A stretch of DNA of 64,000 nt from positions 56,078 through 120,077 of the forward strand of contig NW_019091703.1 in the NCBI RefSeq assembly GCF_001949145.1, in the 5' to 3' direction. The stretch is from Acanthaster planci (lineage: Eukaryota; Echinodermata; Asteroidea; Valvatida; Acanthasteridae). This document shows positions 36,780 to 50,920 of the stretch, one piece after another. A model generated the notes under the pieces. The model made no database searches and was not told the origin of the DNA. It saw only the letters and a list, made by a program, of their open reading frames with translations. Position 1 is the first letter of the stretch; each line of letters begins with the position of its first letter. The translations under genes were made by a program, and so were the position numbers.

Positions 36780-37218
36780 GTCGCCACGGCTACCGGCCTT
36801 GAGGTCGCGTCCGTGATGACGTTCGAATAAAGAACGACGCGGTAGACTTTCCGCCATTTTATTTTTTGGCGCCGAACTCAATCGAGAATCTGCATTGGAA
36901 AATAATCCCACACCGCCGATGCGACCTCTGTTGGTGAGGGGAAAAATTATCACAACGGCGGAATAACTTCATTCCTGGATTCTAGTGGAGTTTTCCTCAA
37001 CTATTTAGGTACTTTTGATGGTGATCGGAGGAGAGATCAGAAGGGAGCCCGACCGTCAACAAACCCGTTAAATTTTCATTTTCGCGCGCCACTTTGCGAG
37101 TGGCTCATCAATGTGAGTGACCCCTGGACACAGGGTTTGAAGAACCCTGGGGGATTTCTGACCTCGGATCTGATTAGCACCGGTACCAAAATTGAATACT
37201 TAACTTTCCACCAGACAG
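36780..37218 (+). promoter_or_regulatory. CpG-rich promoter-like region with candidate 5' non-coding exon
   Basis: CpG is frequent compared with the flanks. Motifs include gatgacgttc (CRE/ATF-like, 36815), ccgccatttt (YY1-like, 36851) and tttggcgcc (E2F-like, 36866), closely spaced as in TATA-less promoters. A GTAAGT donor at 37219 after ccagacag would end a first, non-coding exon transcribed rightward. The minus strand could also be transcribed. No coding frame of interest lies inside. Confidence 0.5.
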
Positions 37219-38929
37219 GTAAGTGTATTTTTCTGACATTAATTCTCCGAAAGAAGCATATTTTGGGGTGATTTTCCTGGAGGGCGCTACCCCCACTTTC
37301 TGCGGTCGAGCCGGTCATGTCGGCACCTGACTACCTTCGTCGGTCATCACTTCCTTGTTTACCTTTTCAAACCTCGTGTTCAAAATCTTGACTAAAATCT
37401 AAGCAATGCTACACACCACTGTTGACTCGAAAATACAGACTTCCCCCCTGTGTAATTGTTAACCATGGGCGACTTGATGGGAGAAATTATCAGTGGGGTA
37501 ATTGGATGATGATGCATTGACTGACTCAGCCGGGCCGAGGCGTGAATCACGCAGTGACTGTTTCTGCCGTCTGTGACGGCATACGCCACTAACTCAAACT
37601 TAGCTAGTAAATGCCTTTCAGACATGTCAGTTTTCATTAAATTCACATCCATTCTTGTAAATGATGTTTCAGAAGTGGTTATGGTGTAGTTTTGATGGTA
37701 GTTAGTGCAGGTTTTGACAGTGTAAAACCGCGGAAAAACACTGGCTGAGTTTTTGCATGCTACGTACACAGTCCGTGAACATGTACACACCGGCATCGTG
37801 ATCTATGTCGCCGGCTCTCGATCTTCCCCCTAAAAACTTCCCTCTAAATTCCTCTTTTTCCCGCGATGAGTCGGCATTCGGTACTTGAGAAACATACTGG
37901 ATAACTCAGCAACGGTTTGGCGTGTGACATTCTGGTGTAAAAGGGACAATTGGACCGTTTGCCGGGGGAAATTGGGTCGACCTCGTGGCTGTGTTTTGGT
38001 TCGTCAGCTGATCGACGCGGCGTGTAATGGAGTGCGCAAGCCGCGTCTGCCATGTCTTGGTCGAGGCCTCATTTGCATAATGGCCTTCCGCGATTTTTTT
38101 TCGCGCTGTCATCCTCTCGGCTCTGTGGCCTCAGTTCTCGTCTGATAATCACGACACACTTTGATCATGGTGAAGGCAGGCACGTTCGGGAAATCGGGTC
38201 AACGGCTCCGATTTCAAGACGGACCGTTTTTGTTTAGCTTGTTTGGTTGCGTGATCGCGGTGATTAGACATTAATAGTTCACCTTGCAACTTAACATGAC
38301 AATGGGGTTTTTTGTTGATGCGCAATAGAGGAAGTACACGGCTGACGAGTAAAATGTTTTCGTGCGTGCCAAATTTGTCGTGAATCTTTTCTCAGGTTTC
38401 ATCAAGTTCTAAAGTTTATACTGACTAAATCTAGGGCCGTTTATGTGAATTTCCACTTCGGCTTGACTTGATGTTCCCTGTTACGGTTGGAAAATGTTCC
38501 AGCTGACTCAGTAGCACATCTAGGGGAATATTATAAATGCCTGTAACATGTACATCCTGAAAAGGCTGTTACAATATATGTTTGACCTCCCTCTGGAGTC
38601 TTGCAAATATAGGGACCATTGCACCATGATAGGTGAAAATATTTGGCATAGTTTCACGCTCTGTGTTGTTGTCAACCTCTGTTAGCTCGGAGGTCTATGC
38701 ATTTCCCCCTTTGAAAGGAATGTTTTTTTCTAGTCCAGAAATATAATTCATTCTTGCTGCAGATCTGGATCGGGAAGAATCAGCAAGCATGCTTTGACAT
38801 GAGCATTTATTTCGAATGTGACTCATGGTTCTCTTTCTTGTGCAAATTATTGTTAATACGCTTCGACTAGCGTTTAGCTGGCGACCCCAAAAGCGGTTGC
38901 ATGTGATTGTAATGAATTACAGATAGGGC

Positions 38930-39405
38930 TGTGCTGGATATCGGAATATTCAATCCATTATCGACTATTCAAATGTTGTTTTCCAAATTTAAATATTCAA
39001 ATTTAAAATTCATGAAAAGACTAGAGGATGTTGTTTTAATTTAAATGAGAAAAATTGCACTATGGAGGCTTGTTTCAAGCAGATTCAAATGAAAAGCAAA
39101 GGAAATCTTATGATTAAACTTTATAAGTAAATTGTTCATGAAAAAATTGAAAAGGAATAGCTATTTCTAACAGGACAAGAAGAATTGTTGGTCTCTTAAG
39201 TCTTGCCAGTCGTGGCAGGAGATACTCCTAGAAGTGAGAAGCTATTATATTGATCATAATGTACAATTGTGTGCGCCATTGCAACTGATTTCATATATGG
39301 TTTGTTCATCAACAATCTGCCGGTTGGTACGACCGAATATTCGGATATTCGATCAATATGAAGGTGAAACATTCGAAAACTGACCCAGCCCAAATAACAA
39401 GATTA
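38930..39405. repeat. dispersed AT-rich repeat, copy 2
   Basis: It shares ordered blocks with 27240-27760 (gatcataatgtacaattgtg, tatggtttgttcatcaacaa). It begins agggctgtgctggatatcgg and ends near gacccagccc, giving short gggctg-type inverted ends with inner gaatattc motifs, as in hAT-like non-autonomous elements. Confidence 0.75.
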
Positions 39406-40903
39406 ACGCAAACTCCTGAACACATAGGCGAGATCTGCAATTTGCCTCGTGAATGGAAGTGCACATAAGCTGTACACCCATTCCATCCTCGTGTAGATTA
39501 ACCTTTTGTCCTTTTTTCACAAAAACAACGGAAAAACCAAAACTTGATGAACATGTGACAGTTTTTGGATGAACTTGTTTATTTAAGGAAGTTCATGTAC
39601 CGGTATTTATAAAAGGTCACTGCACTTTATACACCCTGTCATACATTTTTGTGAGCCAGATTTTTGGTTTACTATTTGACCGTAATGCTCTTTAAAAGAC
39701 AGCATGCAATACATGTAACTTTCTCAAGTAGATTTTTGTGAAAAATGAATTTTAATAGAACAGTCACCATGGTCACTGTCATTATTGTCCTATGCATGCA
39801 TATACAGTACATGTTTGTGCATAGTGGATTATCCATCCAATCTATACGCTGTTCAGCGAGAATTGTCATAAGTTGGTAATCGCTTGTAAGATTAAGGAAT
39901 GAGGGAGAACAGAAAGAGTTGGAATATACATGTACATGTAAGGTCAGAGGTCACTGCAATCTTTCTGAGGGTTTTCTTGCATAATGCACCTGGAAAACAC
40001 AATTTGTGTGCAAAGTTTAGAGAATTTCATACTCTTCTTGTCTGAAAAAAAAGGGAACCCAAATGTTCCTGTACACAAAAATTAGAGAAGTTGATGAATA
40101 GAAATAACATTATTAAAATTTAAATACCATTTCAGGTTTTACGGAATTTATGGGTTGTGAATCCTTTCTGAAAGTGTTCCTCAATCAAAGTGGCTGCACT
40201 TTGCTCTTTGAATGCCTTCTTTAGAGGAAAATCTGTTTGTTGGTTTGACTTCATTTTTGTTTATTGGTGTTCTGCTTGAGTCAGTAGAGTAGTCTTGTTA
40301 GTTTGAGTCCACCCACCACCTTCCCCCTCCCACACACCATCTGGACTCCTCCCACCCCAACAGTCTTTGTAGCTACTGCATTGGCACAAAACAACCTCAG
40401 GAGCATGCGCGCACATAGAAAACTCCCCTCTTGCAAACATTGTCGTTTTTTGTAGGTCTTGCGGTCTGACCCAGCCCCTTTTGTGGTGAGTGCCACCGAT
40501 GCTGTTAGTCACCGCAACGACCAGAAACAGTTGATTAATAAGTTCCTTCCGCAGGCTTGGGGCCGTGGCTGAATCACTGCGGCTGCAGCTTTGAATAACA
40601 TGACGCGTATGGAAGCATCCAACTAGCGGCTTCGTGCATTCCCCATAGGGACGCATGCTATCTCAAGCCGAAGCCGCATGAGTTACATGTATGACATGGC
40701 CTGACTGTCACAATCTGTGTACAGTGTGCAAAGGTGACTGATGTAGGATTATTATTTGATCAGACGTGACCGTCACAAGTATTGGTGTATAGAGTATTTG
40801 CCACTTTTCCCAGCGATGGGAACAAGTCTCTCCAATCTACTGCGCATTTGGACATACATGTACATGTATATCTGTATGAAATTTGCGCATTATAAATGAA
40901 TAA

Positions 40904-40922
40904 ATTATTATTATTATTATTA
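40904..40922. repeat. (ATT)n microsatellite, possible retroposon tail
   Basis: An att repeat follows gcgcattataaatgaataa. This context is common at the 3' ends of invertebrate SINEs and LINEs. No upstream SINE promoter boxes were confirmed. Confidence 0.5.
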
Positions 40923-43900
40923 ATTATTAACCAATCTGAACTGACTTTTCTCAAGCAAATTAAACACACAAAGTGGTTACCTGCTGTTTGATTCACAATC
41001 CCAGAGACACAAAAAAAATTCATATCATTAGGAACAGTTTATGAACATGTATGCCTAGTGAAATGAACCGCACATACAATGTACATACATGTACATGTAT
41101 TGTAGGCCTACATCTTTATTCTTGACTGTGTCCAGTACCCGTTGCGAGCGAACCAAACACAAAATCTCAACCGTGACAAGGTTGGTGTAACAACTACCAG
41201 TAACCAATCAGAAAATCAGTATTGCATATTCATAGCACACGTAATGCATACACAGTCATACACGTGGGATGCATATTCATAAACTTACATACATATGTAC
41301 CGGTACCCCTGCAATGCAGTGCATGAATCCACATACTGATTTAAATCTTGTATGCAGTTCTGCCAACGTCAAGTCATAGTGCTGTCGAGACCGGCCATAC
41401 GCAGTAGTCAGCTGACAGTTATTGCAATCACATGGGTGTTGTAAAACAGAAGTTTCAGACAATTTACTGCTGTTGCATTCATAGACTTCAGCATTACTTC
41501 TGCTGGGCTGGTGCAAGGGACCAAATTAGTCTTGGTTGCAAAAGGTTCTATTTTATTTGGTTCAAAAACCAGCAGCACCTAGAGGGCTTCCAAAACGATT
41601 AACATGTTGCCGCTTATTTTAGACTGTTGTTTTACTTGACTGTCAGACTACCCAGATGAGGGCTTTCGCTAGACCGCCATGGATTTTAATCGAATTTGGT
41701 TGGTGGACCAGCATAAAGTTTGAACCATATATGTTCTTGGTTCTTGTATATTGATGTCTTTGGTTTGGCTGAATGGCAAAAAATATTCAGCAGAGGACTT
41801 TGAATCTATTGGAATCTGAGTCTGAATTTTTAGGGTAAAACAGAAAACAAAATTTCTGATTTGTTAGTTTTTTAAGACCAACTCCAACAATGCTAACTTT
41901 TTTCATGTTGAATCTTATTCAGAAGAACCAAGTCTAGCAAAAGTGGCACATGTCAATCTATCTTGCTTGCCATACACGTTTTTGTTTTAATGAAATACAG
42001 TTTTTGTACCCATTTTTCCTGCGAGTCCGGTCCTTTATTGTACATGTAAAAATGAAATACCTGGGTGTGTGCCTAGCCGCAGACAAAAGAGCAAACTTGA
42101 AGAATGCTCTCATTCTTCAGAAACTCGAAGAATTTAAATTCGGGTTCTTTCTCAGAATTCATTCATCCACCAGTGACGCACATTTTTGGCATTATTGTAA
42201 AATCATGAAGAGAAGAGAATAAACTCTCGACAGAAAAGAGATTATGCTGCACAGTGGACCTGGTGCCCAGTACTTACGTGGTGCACTTACATGTACATGT
42301 AGCTCCATGTTCACGTACATGTACGTTTGTAGTGGAAACCGTCGTGCCATGGATACCAGTTTCAGTGTTTTCTTTGGTATTACATCACACAAATTTGGTT
42401 TAACCAACAGCCCCATCAGCGATCAGATTGCAGAAGTTTTTCATAAAACTTGAAGACACCGTTCAAAAGTTTCAGCAAAATCACACACAAAAAAAAACAG
42501 ATGCAGTACAGACTTGATTTGGTAATATGCAACTCATTATACACAAACACAATCATAGTTTATTTTCAAAACTCTCAAAAACTGTGTTTGTTTCAGAAAA
42601 TGTAAACAGACAAGTCTAATTTGTTAAGCATGGGTGTTTTCACCCCACTGCGCATTTGCATTCCATTTCCAAGCAGACATAACATGCAATCCAGACTCTG
42701 GGGGAGTGAGCTTGAGAATTGGAACAGCCAAAACAATCCCGCACATGAACATGTGCACACAGACAAGACAGACAGCAGGGGGGGGTAGCTTGATGGGCGA
42801 TGTGCTAGTGGCACACAGGACGTACATAATGGGTCACATGCATAATGCGTTTGGTATGTGATGAGCACACACGGATGGGACAGTGTGCGACGAAGCGACA
42901 GGACGAGACGGCGACACATGAACGGGTTAATCATGGGGATGCGGTGGAGAGGAAATTTAATAGCCCAAGACTCAAGCTATTGCAAAACCCAATTCCTAAG
43001 ATGGTTTTCACTTCCTTTTTTTCTGATCCACAGTGCATGTGCATACATGTAAGTTATATATGAATGAAGTGTAATCAGACATCACAAGATCTCCGACATA
43101 ACCTTTTTATGTCAACATACAATGGACATGTACAGCCTTTTTCTCCAGTGTTGTGCTGTGCACACATTCGGATTGATCATTGCCTTGAAAGTCGTGCAGT
43201 ACAATATTTAAAAGGGTTACTTTTTCATGTTTAACCCACCTTCCTTTGCTCCGCACAATTGAAAGGAAAGAAATTGATGTAGATAACGAAAGCAACCTGG
43301 TTTATGATGTCAGATAATTGTATATATTTTCAGTGTTTGGTCATTTTTAAATAGGGGAGTAGGAAGTTGCTTTCTTTGTCAAACCAGACAAAACAAAAAC
43401 ACCAAATGTTATATTACTATCTATAGTTTTTTTATGTAGGGCAGTGTAACCCAAGCTGTCCAGTGTGTCTTGATATGGTTATTACTTATATTGCATTGAA
43501 CTTCTGAACTGAGGCTTGTTGGTTTTGGCGTGTTATAGAACCGGGCATTTTACAGCAAGAGTCTGAAAAAAAAATTACAAATGCGCTGGCCTTCCATCAT
43601 TTACATTTGTAGTTTTTTAATTTGTAAAAGAATGCTTTGTTTTTAGTTCACTGGGACTTGGTCAGTGATGCTGGAAACGGACCATCTGCTAACTGACCAG
43701 CTGTTCCCCTGTGATTTGAATCGGCAAGGAGAAGCTTCGGGCCTATTGAGAATTGCAGTCGTGACTAGAGTCAGAGAGGAAAAACGATGGACATGCATAA
43801 AACATTTAATGGTCAAACCCACCAACTTGCTGTCAAGTGCTGTTTTTGTTGTTTTTTTCCTGTGTGCCAGAAACGGCTGGGGCCCATCAGGTTCTCGTTA

Positions 43901-45949
43901 TTATGCGAAATAAGGTAACCCCCGTCGCTCATGCTGTCCAGAGCAACAGCACAGTGGCCAATTGATTGCGTGATCCTGTGTATGGGCAGCCTCATTACCG
44001 TGCCGTTAGTCGGCCAGTAACACCGTTCGACTTGTCCTAAAGTAGGGCAAGTCCAATTCCCCCATGGCAGGCTCTGGACCATTACACGCGCAGGCATTGC
44101 TCCACTTTTCTGAAAAAGGGCAGTGATCGGACAGTGATGTGAACACAAAACGGGCAATTATGGCATGACGTGGAGAAATGTGTAGGCCTGAGTGACAGTT
44201 AAGGTGCTAACCATGGTTGTCTGTCTCTTCTAAGTAAAAAATAAGGGGGGGAAAAATTGTAGGGAAATTGTATGTGCATGGTTTGCATGTATGGGCAAAG
44301 ACAGATTTAGACATTGCATGTAAGCTCTTTGTTTTGCTTTAGACCCACACGTAGTAGCCTCCTAGATTGTTTAGTAACCACCTGGAGATCTTTGAGGGAA
44401 TTTTGTTATCTTTTCTTGAGGAAGGCAAGTCCCAGCTGTAACCTTCCCGGAGTTGAAGAGCGCCCTCACTGGCAAAGGATAAGAGAAACAGGCTGGTGTG
44501 CAGTTTTCTTTGCACGCGCCCGGCACGCACTCGAAGACCACTCATTCCAACCAAAATTGGTTGCACGTACTGAACACGGCCCCTTCTCACCAAATGCACA
44601 TAAACCTGAGCAGTCACACGGGCTCCCAACTTCCCACTAAAGGGCCATCATTTCCATGCTAATACACGCTTTCTCTTGTTCCTGTTCAGATTGGATCCAT
44701 ATACATGTAGGGTTTCGTGCCCCTTGAAGGTAAAAAGTTTGCTGATATGAAAGCGTGAGGAATCTGAAATTAATTTCAAACAGAATGTATGTTTTTAAAG
44801 GATTCAAAACAAGGTCTTTTATGAGCAAACCAAGCATACAGGTTGGTTACAGAACTTTCCTTTTTGAACTACTGTACATAAATGTTACAAATTCAACCAT
44901 TGTAGGAAACCACTGGTGATTAATATGTTCAAGTACGAACGCCTGAAATAAATCCGTAGAGAATTCATCATTGGGAAGATAGTGGCTGGTCTGTATACTT
45001 ACAGTACATGTACTTTTCCCAGTAGACTCTTCCAAATTGTGGTGAATTTTGGTGAAACTGAAAATGTTGGCATTAGCTACATACAGCCATGTTTTGAGAC
45101 GAATTTCTTTACATTTACATAACAACATGGGAATACAGGTATATTTATATGAACATTCAATACAGCTTGACTCTTGCGAATTGCAAATTCATTGTCAGTG
45201 TTCAACTTGAAAATCCACTTACAATTATTGCCTTTCACTTTTGCTGGGGGTTACTGTTTTTATGACTACATGTACACGTACATGTATGCGAAAATGACTG
45301 AAACACATAAATTGTTCATTTCTCCATTTTGTTTTTCCGTCAGTCCTCACACTTTACCACCTTGTGGAACCGTTTTGATTGACTTTAGTGGTTTGTAATT
45401 TAGTCCCCTCCCCCAAACAGTTGTAGCATTCTATAAATGTTGCAGGCTTGAGCGCATTTCCTGCTAAAAATTGACATTTTCTGGTAGTTGTGTGTTTTTT
45501 TTTCCCTTGTAAATTTTTCAGTCAACTTCAAACTACCAGTGTTGTACTCGCTAAGGGTACAAAGGTTGTAAGCCAAAAAAGCAGGTTTCTTTCCTTTTTT
45601 CTTCTTTTTTTACTACATTGCATCCTCCAATTGAAAGACTTTGGAGCGTCCCAGAAAATCTCTTCTTTTAAAAAATTTTTAATGGGTCAATATCGGGCAG
45701 TCAAGTGTATTACTGTGCAAAGTTTAACCTGAAAAAAAATATAGGCCTTGTGTACCATGAGTAGATAATCAAATGAATGTGGGACAAACCAAGTCAATAA
45801 GGGTTCATTCAGTTTCGGAGCACCCGTTGTTTGCTGCTCTATAAAAAAATAGTTTAATGAACCGTTGACACTGAGTGAACCCAGTGTGCATTTGAAACGG
45901 TTTCAAATTTGATGTTGGTTGGACAAAGGAATTCTGATTTTAAAGTTAT

Positions 45950-46081
45950 CAAAGGTGTGAGAATTCAGCTTTTTTTGTACACCTGGTCTGTACAAAAGTA
46001 TGGGAACCTTTTACATTTTGGCTTTTTGCTGCATGTAGCTGATTTTTAGCTTTAATTTGAAGTAGCCACACACACCCCTAG
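45950..46081. repeat. hAT-like MITE, copy 1 (degenerate)
   Basis: It begins caaaggtgtgagaattcagc and ends ccacacacacccctag. The interior words gtacacctg, tttttacatttt and tttttagctttaattt match the 52262-52429 copy in the same order. Confidence 0.7.
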
Positions 46082-49000
46082 TTGTGCTTTCAGGTGTTAA
46101 TTTGGCATTGGGACAAATTTAACCGAATCAAGGCTGTGAAATGAAAGTCAATGATTTACAGCTTTCAAAATCTCCCACATTACCGTGCAGTTAACCTTAT
46201 TTTGGCTGTCAGAGTGATACTAGAACGCTTTGTACATGTTGCTTGTGAACTTTGCTGTGCAGTTTTTATGGAAATGAAATTGTTCACTGGCTTGTCGGGA
46301 AAAGAGGCCCTCCCCAGGTACATGTACGCGCTTTGTCGCAAACAACACGATCAAACAAAACAAAAACATAAAATGGCAGTGCACATCAAAGACGCAGTGC
46401 ACGCTTATTGATTTCCCTGTCAACTTGTTCACGCGCATGACAGCACTGCTTGTGTCAGCGAGCGCAACAGCTACACAGGCAGCAACAACAGCCGTTGTTT
46501 TGGTGCAAAAAGCCGAACAGAGTCTTCTTCGTTTAGCTAACCAAGTTCAAGGACGGGCCGATATTATCATCCAGTGTTGCAAAACACGGAATTATGCATT
46601 CACATCGCAGTGGGTTTTTGGAGTACATTCTGTCAAACATCTGTGTACTGTATCACTGTACACTTGTGTTAGCTGATTTTTTTTTTATTTGATGAGTTTT
46701 ACTTTACATGTACTAGTTCTTTTTTTCTGCTTGGTTTTCATATAGTCACTTTCAGTTACAGTTTGTATATTGGTACATGAGTGTTCACAAATTATACCAA
46801 GTTTGAGATTCTGCCCACTTTCACCAGTTCACAAAAACTGAAATACATGCATCTTTTTTGTGAGGTTTGGTAGTTGTGAAGATACAGGTACATAACGCTC
46901 AGACAATATTGAACAGTTAGGGCGGGTAAGAAATCGTATGTTTTGTTTTGGTGGGTTTAGTTTTTGCTTTTGTTTGTTTTATAAAAATCTGGTTTAAAAC
47001 ATCAACCAAATCCGATTTTTAAAGAAACACTGTTTACTCACAGATTTTGACTGGAAACCTACCAGTTACATGGATTTTTTTTTCAAAACGGAATTTTATT
47101 TTCATCTTTATTACAATCTTTATTTGATTTTTTCCTCCCCATAATTATTTAAAATACATGTTAGCAAACAGTAGTGTTAGTAGTTAACCACATCTATATG
47201 AATTTGTCTGTCATGTTCCTTTAGTCATTGGAACACAATAGAATATATGCTCACTCCATCTTATCTCATACCAATGGGAGATAATGTTTACATAGCGATT
47301 ACAGAGTTACAGTGCTACTTAGTAAAGCCCCCCCCCTTCCATGCTGACCCTTTTAAGTGTTATCGTCTGGCATATACTCTGGAATGATACACGTGTTGTC
47401 TTAACACTAAGGATAGTCCCAGCTGGCTAAGTTCAGCAGAGACTCAAGGCAGATGTTATGAAAGGAGTATTTTGGCAGCGTTCTGTTCTATATGCCGGTA
47501 TAGTGAAAAAAAAACCAAATTGTCCACGTCTCTCCTCCTCAGTTCCTCGTGATTGTAATCAAGTTTGTGAGTTTCCGTTGGGCCTTCAGCGACAGTAGCC
47601 ACTGGTGACAGGGACCATCTTCCCACTATATGTTGTACAAAAGACTCAAAGACTTTGATATTGACCATTTTATTATCAATTTGGAAACAATATTTTACAA
47701 AATTTTGAAAACAAAGTAAAGCAAAAGAAGATGTCGACTGTTCATTGTAAAGCAAGTTACTGGACACAGAATTGTTCTGTGATCAGAGCATGAAGATGGA
47801 CACAAGAACTTACATGTAGTTTTTAGTTCTGCTGCAGCATATAGAAATGTACAAATATCTTCACGAACCTTTGTTTAGACTCGGTAAATAGCTTATGAAA
47901 ACCCCAGTCTTAATCGAATAATTACAAAAATGCCTCTTGGATAATTACCTGTTAGTAGAAAGTAATTTATATGTATACAAGTTTCTAAAAATATGGAAAT
48001 GGAACTAACCATTCTCGTTAATGATGACAGAATAATGAGTAAGCTGGTATGCGTTGTTTATTTGCATATTACTGTTGGGATATTTTAATGGGGAGGCAGA
48101 TAAAGCAGCCACCACACAAGGCGTAGACATCATAACCCACTGATGTGTGTCCCCCTCCCCCAGGACTTCAGTCACTATGACTCACCCTGTCTGGGTGAAT
48201 GGTACAGCCCAAATTCTACCCACAGATGATTGCCAGCTGAGTGGCCAAGCAGTCAATGCCTCACCCCTCCCTGACCTGGCATTCGATTGGTGGCTGGCGG
48301 TGGCAACTGTAATCCCACAGGTATTGTGTCTGGCCAATCAAGGGGATTCTCTTACGCACTGTCGGCTGGCCTGGTGGGCGTATGCAGATCTAGCTGTTTG
48401 CTGAGCTGAATCAGGCAGCCTGTGCTTTTGAGAAAATTAACCGTCTGTGTATCACGCACTGGATATACAGGTACATGTAGGAGTGGAAAAGCCGGCTGTG
48501 TACATGTACAGTGCTAAGGGCACATTAAGCTAAATCTCCGGCATGTTGTGACGGCAGCGATGGACCATTGGTTCAGCGAAAGGCGTACATCCTTTTCAAA
48601 AGAAAGGGTGAAAAAAAGGTGATTCAACGGCAATGACATCGTAGCCATCCCTGTCTGTTGAAGCCTGGAGGAGATATTGAATTCAAACAGGAAATATTTG
48701 ACATAGTCCTGCTGGTTTGCAGGCCCTGCGAGGCTTGACATATGAATGGTGTGCCAGCACAGCTTGTCTGGATCATCCCCCTGGTTGTCGTCATTCTCTC
48801 TCGCTCTTCGTCAAATTCTTCCCCTGTCAGTTGGAGGAGTTCAGGCTCACCTTTTTTGGAAGCGCCGGCTCGTTTGTGAACTCTGGCGGTGAATGTCAAC
48901 GGGAGCGAGGTGCATTGTTTGCCCTCGTTTGTCAACAGAAACAGACTGGCAACGTGACTCCACATTTTAGCGTCGGTTTGTGTACAGTGTATGTATCGAG

Positions 49001-49809
49001 CCTTTGACTTATATGACATATTCAATATTGCGGACAAGTGTATATGTAGTATGGGTGTAGAAATCCCTGGATACTGTTAAGAGTTCAGAAAACTGATTTC
49101 CTGTTCCAATTGTCAGACATGATTTTCTCCTGTACTTCTCTCTAGCCTCGCCAGTCTTTGGAATTTTACAATATCTGATGAGCTGTGAGGTTGTTCAGCA
49201 GAACTGTGCTTTTTTTGAGTGTTAACCATCACGATGAAATGGGAATCGTGTGATTTGCGGACAGGTGCGCCCAACTTGCTGTTGAAAATCCTGGCTTGGT
49301 TCGTTTTCAAACCCAGTTTGTAAATCGGTCATAGAATCTTCCCTTGGGAATCTGCTGGTGCAATCTTCAGCTTTGCCCGTAAGGGCCATAACTCTGGAGT
49401 TGATCTCAGCGCAAGCGGAATGCGCCCACGGATTAAAGCAACCGCGGTAAGGATCTTAAACCCTCTCCTGCTGCAAAAAGAAAGATGACAGCAGCTTTAA
49501 CTGCAACACCGCCTCTGACTTCAGCCGGTAGGACAAACTTTTGGCCAACGTTATATGTACCTCGTTGCTCCAAAAATGCTGAACCCTGACCACGTTAAGC
49601 TTGGGCTTCTGTTACAACAGCATTATTTCTGTTAGGTGCATCTTTCCATTAGTTTGTGGATATCAACCCTGTGAAGCAAAAAGAGGGAAATCGAAGCTGA
49701 GACAACAACGGGCTCACGGCAGGAAGCGTTGGGATTTGATTTATTAGGGGATTCTTGTCGTGGATTTTTTTCTTCTGAGAGGAGGTCAACATAAGTGTTG
49801 GTTTCGCCC

Positions 49810-49951
49810 ATGGTTCAGCAAGGCCTTGGAGGCACCGGTTCAGGCATGCTGTCGCGAGACTCGTCCGCCTCCTGGCGGAAGAGCGAGGGCTCCCCGTACT
49901 TGCCAGTCAACCCTCTCGCCGTGGCCAGTCGCAGGAGGGTCAACGGAAGAC
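49810..49951 (+). CDS. candidate first coding exon, unrecognised protein
   Basis: After a pyrimidine-rich acceptor (ggatttttttcttctgag, ending 49779) and an in-frame TAA at 49792, an ATG at 49810 opens 47 codons. They start MVQQGLGGTGSGMLSRDSSA and include SPYLPVNPLAVASRRRVNGR. A GTATGT donor follows at 49952, leaving phase 1. The segment is GC-rich with balanced codons, unlike the AT-rich surroundings. The product is not recognised. The serine/arginine-rich, low-hydrophobicity N-terminus suggests a soluble protein. It may be spliced to the non-coding exon ending at 37218. No downstream coding exon was found in the window. Confidence 0.45.
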
Positions 49952-50722
49952 GTATGTACATGTCTCTCTATCAAATAGAGGCTCCGTATCCGGTCACGGT
50001 TCCAGATTTTGTGAGGTTCCAGAACCACCTCGCGTGCATCTGTTTTCTTTCTGTCTCAGACTTGCATGTACGTACACTTGAAAACAAGACATCAAAAGCT
50101 CAGATTGTCCCGAAAACTGAAATTCAACTGAAATGTAAACCATTCCCTCTTACAAAAGTGGAGAAGATAGTTGCTTCTGAGAATTTGACCTTTGGCAGTG
50201 CCATCCACTACACCAAACTAAAACTCCAATTGTTATTGCTGATTTGAGATTGAATTTCAGGACATCAAGATCTGGTGCGTGCACGTTATTACTACTAGTT
50301 TTGGAACCTTGTGAATTTGGGGCTCAGTGCCGGATACGGAGCCATTGCACGTAACGGTATTTCAAGCTAGTTCCATTTCAATCTTATTACGCCCATACTA
50401 CTCTGGCATTGGCTCGTCTCGGTTTACTGGTATTCCTTGCGTGAATGTCAGTGTTAAAGTCGACACCATCGCAAGACCAATCGCAGACCAGTCACAAGTA
50501 ACCGTGTAAACAGTGACAAACGAATGCTTTTGTCGCAGTTCTTTGGATAGCTTGTGACTTGAACTCAGACTGGAAGCATTGTGATGGTCTTGTGGTGATA
50601 TTAAGAGGTCTCGACTGCAACACTGACGACTATGAATGACGGACTGTTCTCGTGAAGCGCATAAGAGGGGCACTTGCTCAGCACTTTGTTCATACCAGCA
50701 AGGTCCCGTTGGGTCACCCATA

Positions 50723-50759
50723 CCATGGAGCTATTAAACATGTTATTAATAGCTCCATG
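50723..50759. repeat. short perfect hairpin
   Basis: catggagctattaa and ttaatagctccatg flank a nine-base centre (acatgttat), a compact inverted repeat of unknown role. Confidence 0.7.
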
Positions 50760-50920
50760 CCCGTAAGAATACACTGGTTTGGACTGCTTGTGCAGGAGCA
50801 GGTGCGATCTCATCATGTGCAAGCATGTAGGGAGTGTGCGTGGGTCCAAGCTACTGAGTAGCACGACATGTTCAAGTGTCGATCCATGTTCTTCTGGGCA
50901 TGTTTGTTTCATGCAGATCA

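Larger units (their letters stand above)
37219..49779. other. long non-coding stretch, probable intron of a rightward gene
   Basis: If the donor at 37219 is real, this would be the first intron. Only short chance open frames are seen. One is a donor-bounded frame at 48174-48320 (MTHPVWVNG start), not convincing as an exon. TACATGTA words become frequent from about 40.8 kb. Named repeats inside are listed separately. Confidence 0.4.

Noticed and set aside
43665-43913. Open frame of 82 codons on the plus strand
   Set aside because: Composition is like the surrounding non-coding DNA and neither splice context nor similarity supports it.
44455-44475. gcgccctcactggcaaag shared with 51412
   Set aside because: Only about 18 bases match and the flanks are unrelated, so neither a repeat family nor an exon duplication can be claimed.
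48174-48320. GC-richer open frame beginning MTHPVWVNG and ending at a cacag|GTATTG donor
   Set aside because: No convincing acceptor-bounded phase and no recognisable motif; kept only as a remark on the intron.
48624-49037. 137-codon open frame on the minus strand
   Set aside because: No splice-supported boundaries or domain; overlaps an equally long plus-strand frame, as expected by chance in GC-richer DNA.
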